Origin: Actinomycetota bacterium | Lineage (GTDB): Bacteria; Actinomycetota; Actinomycetes; S36-B12; UBA10799 | Direction: 5' to 3' | Assembly (NCBI GenBank): GCA_003452655.1 | Contig: DMNR01000378.1 | Span: forward strand, 5,497 to 11,647 | Length of the DNA: 6,151 bases | Part shown: positions 5,859 through 6,151 of the stretch, piece by piece | How positions within the stretch are numbered: the stretch's first letter is position 1 | Layout of the letters: each line of letters begins with the position of its first letter | Made by a program: the position numbers and the translations under genes | Notes under the pieces: model-generated | Databases searched by the model: none | Told to the model about the DNA's origin: nothing | Seen by the model: only the letters and a program-made list of their open reading frames with translations

Positions 5859-6151
5859 CTTGGTTCTGCTTCGGCTCGTAGAAGATCTCTGAATCGGCGC
5901 GCTGCCGCGCCCTGACAAGGTCGGCCATCCCCATCGCCTCGTAAGCGGTGATCGTTCGTTCCGCTCGCGCTCGGCCAACAAACGCCATCGCCCAGTGTCC
6001 GAGCGTCGTAACCCGTTTCTGGAATCCCACGAGGTACAGGATGTGGATGAACAGCCACATCAGCCACGCAATGAATCCGGTCAGTTCGACCTTGCCGACT
6101 TTCGCGACGGCTCGGAATCGCGAGATTGTGGCCATGCTGCCCTTGTCGAAG
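5851..6151 (-). CDS. ndh: Type II NADH dehydrogenase, C-terminal part (5' end outside window)
   Basis: Only the last 99 residues are visible; the frame is open through the right edge. They begin DKGSMATISR, the signature that ends the FAD domain of NDH-2, followed by a hydrophobic segment (GFIAWLMWLFIHILYLVGF, about 75 residues from the C-terminus). That segment belongs to the membrane-attaching C-terminal region. The basic RAR stretch and ERTITAYEAM follow. NDH-2 is a single-subunit, non-proton-pumping enzyme that oxidises NADH and reduces menaquinone at the inner face of the membrane. The Met at 6135 is internal and not a start, because conserved residues precede it. Its TGA stop (5851-5853) overlaps the start of the ANTAR regulator gene, so the two are probably co-transcribed with ndh first. 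The promoter and the NADH-binding domains lie outside the window. Confidence 0.93.
   Translation of the reverse strand, partial: FDKGSMATISRFRAVAKVGKVELTGFIAWLMWLFIHILYLVGFQKRVTTLGHWAMAFVGRARAERTITAYEAMGMADLVRARQRADSEIFYEPKQNQDE

Noticed and set aside
5859..5981. Longer start for the ANTAR regulator
   Set aside because: The 41 extra residues overlap conserved ndh sequence in another frame and match nothing at the N-terminus of PdtaR.
1..6151. Mobile element, phage, CRISPR or defence system
   Set aside because: I found no transposase, integrase, terminal inverted repeats, repeat-spacer pattern or defence domains; apart from the DprE-like pair, all genes are recognisable housekeeping types.

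Overview
The window looks like ordinary chromosome from a GC-rich actinobacterium (G+C near 60% by eye). Three things point there: a DNA polymerase I of the actinobacterial type with a decayed proofreading domain, an ANTAR response regulator that closely matches PdtaR of mycobacteria, and a gene pair related to DprE1/DprE2 of arabinan precursor synthesis. GTG starts and very short gaps between genes fit as well. I cannot name the genus. There are no mobile elements, RNA genes or CRISPR arrays, and no gene-free stretch over 30 bases.

Layout. Bases 1-2037 (+) hold an FAD-linked oxidoreductase cut by the left edge and a short-chain dehydrogenase-like gene. They overlap by GTGA and end in a good intrinsic terminator. 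By sequence they are relatives of DprE1 and DprE2, the two-step epimerase that turns decaprenylphosphoryl ribose into decaprenylphosphoryl arabinose. Several residues known to matter in the real enzymes are replaced in both proteins. Convergent to them, bases 2068-4773 (-) encode a full-length DNA polymerase I. It is divergent, across only 23 bases, from a small hotdog-fold thioesterase resembling E. coli MenI/YdiI (4797-5255, +). In that gap a single CCTAGG palindrome could supply the -10 element of both genes, with both transcripts starting at or next to the start codon.

Convergent to the thioesterase lies a minus-strand operon. The C-terminal end of a type II NADH dehydrogenase (cut by the right edge) overlaps by 8 bases a PdtaR-like ANTAR antiterminator (5271-5858).

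Functional links. NDH-2 feeds electrons to menaquinone, and a MenI-like thioesterase would act in menaquinone synthesis, so these two may belong together; the thioesterase's substrate is inferred only from similarity. The best candidate for something undescribed is the DprE1/DprE2-like pair with altered active sites. The rest is recognisable housekeeping with a few features worth checking. Comparisons with named proteins are from memory, not from a database search.
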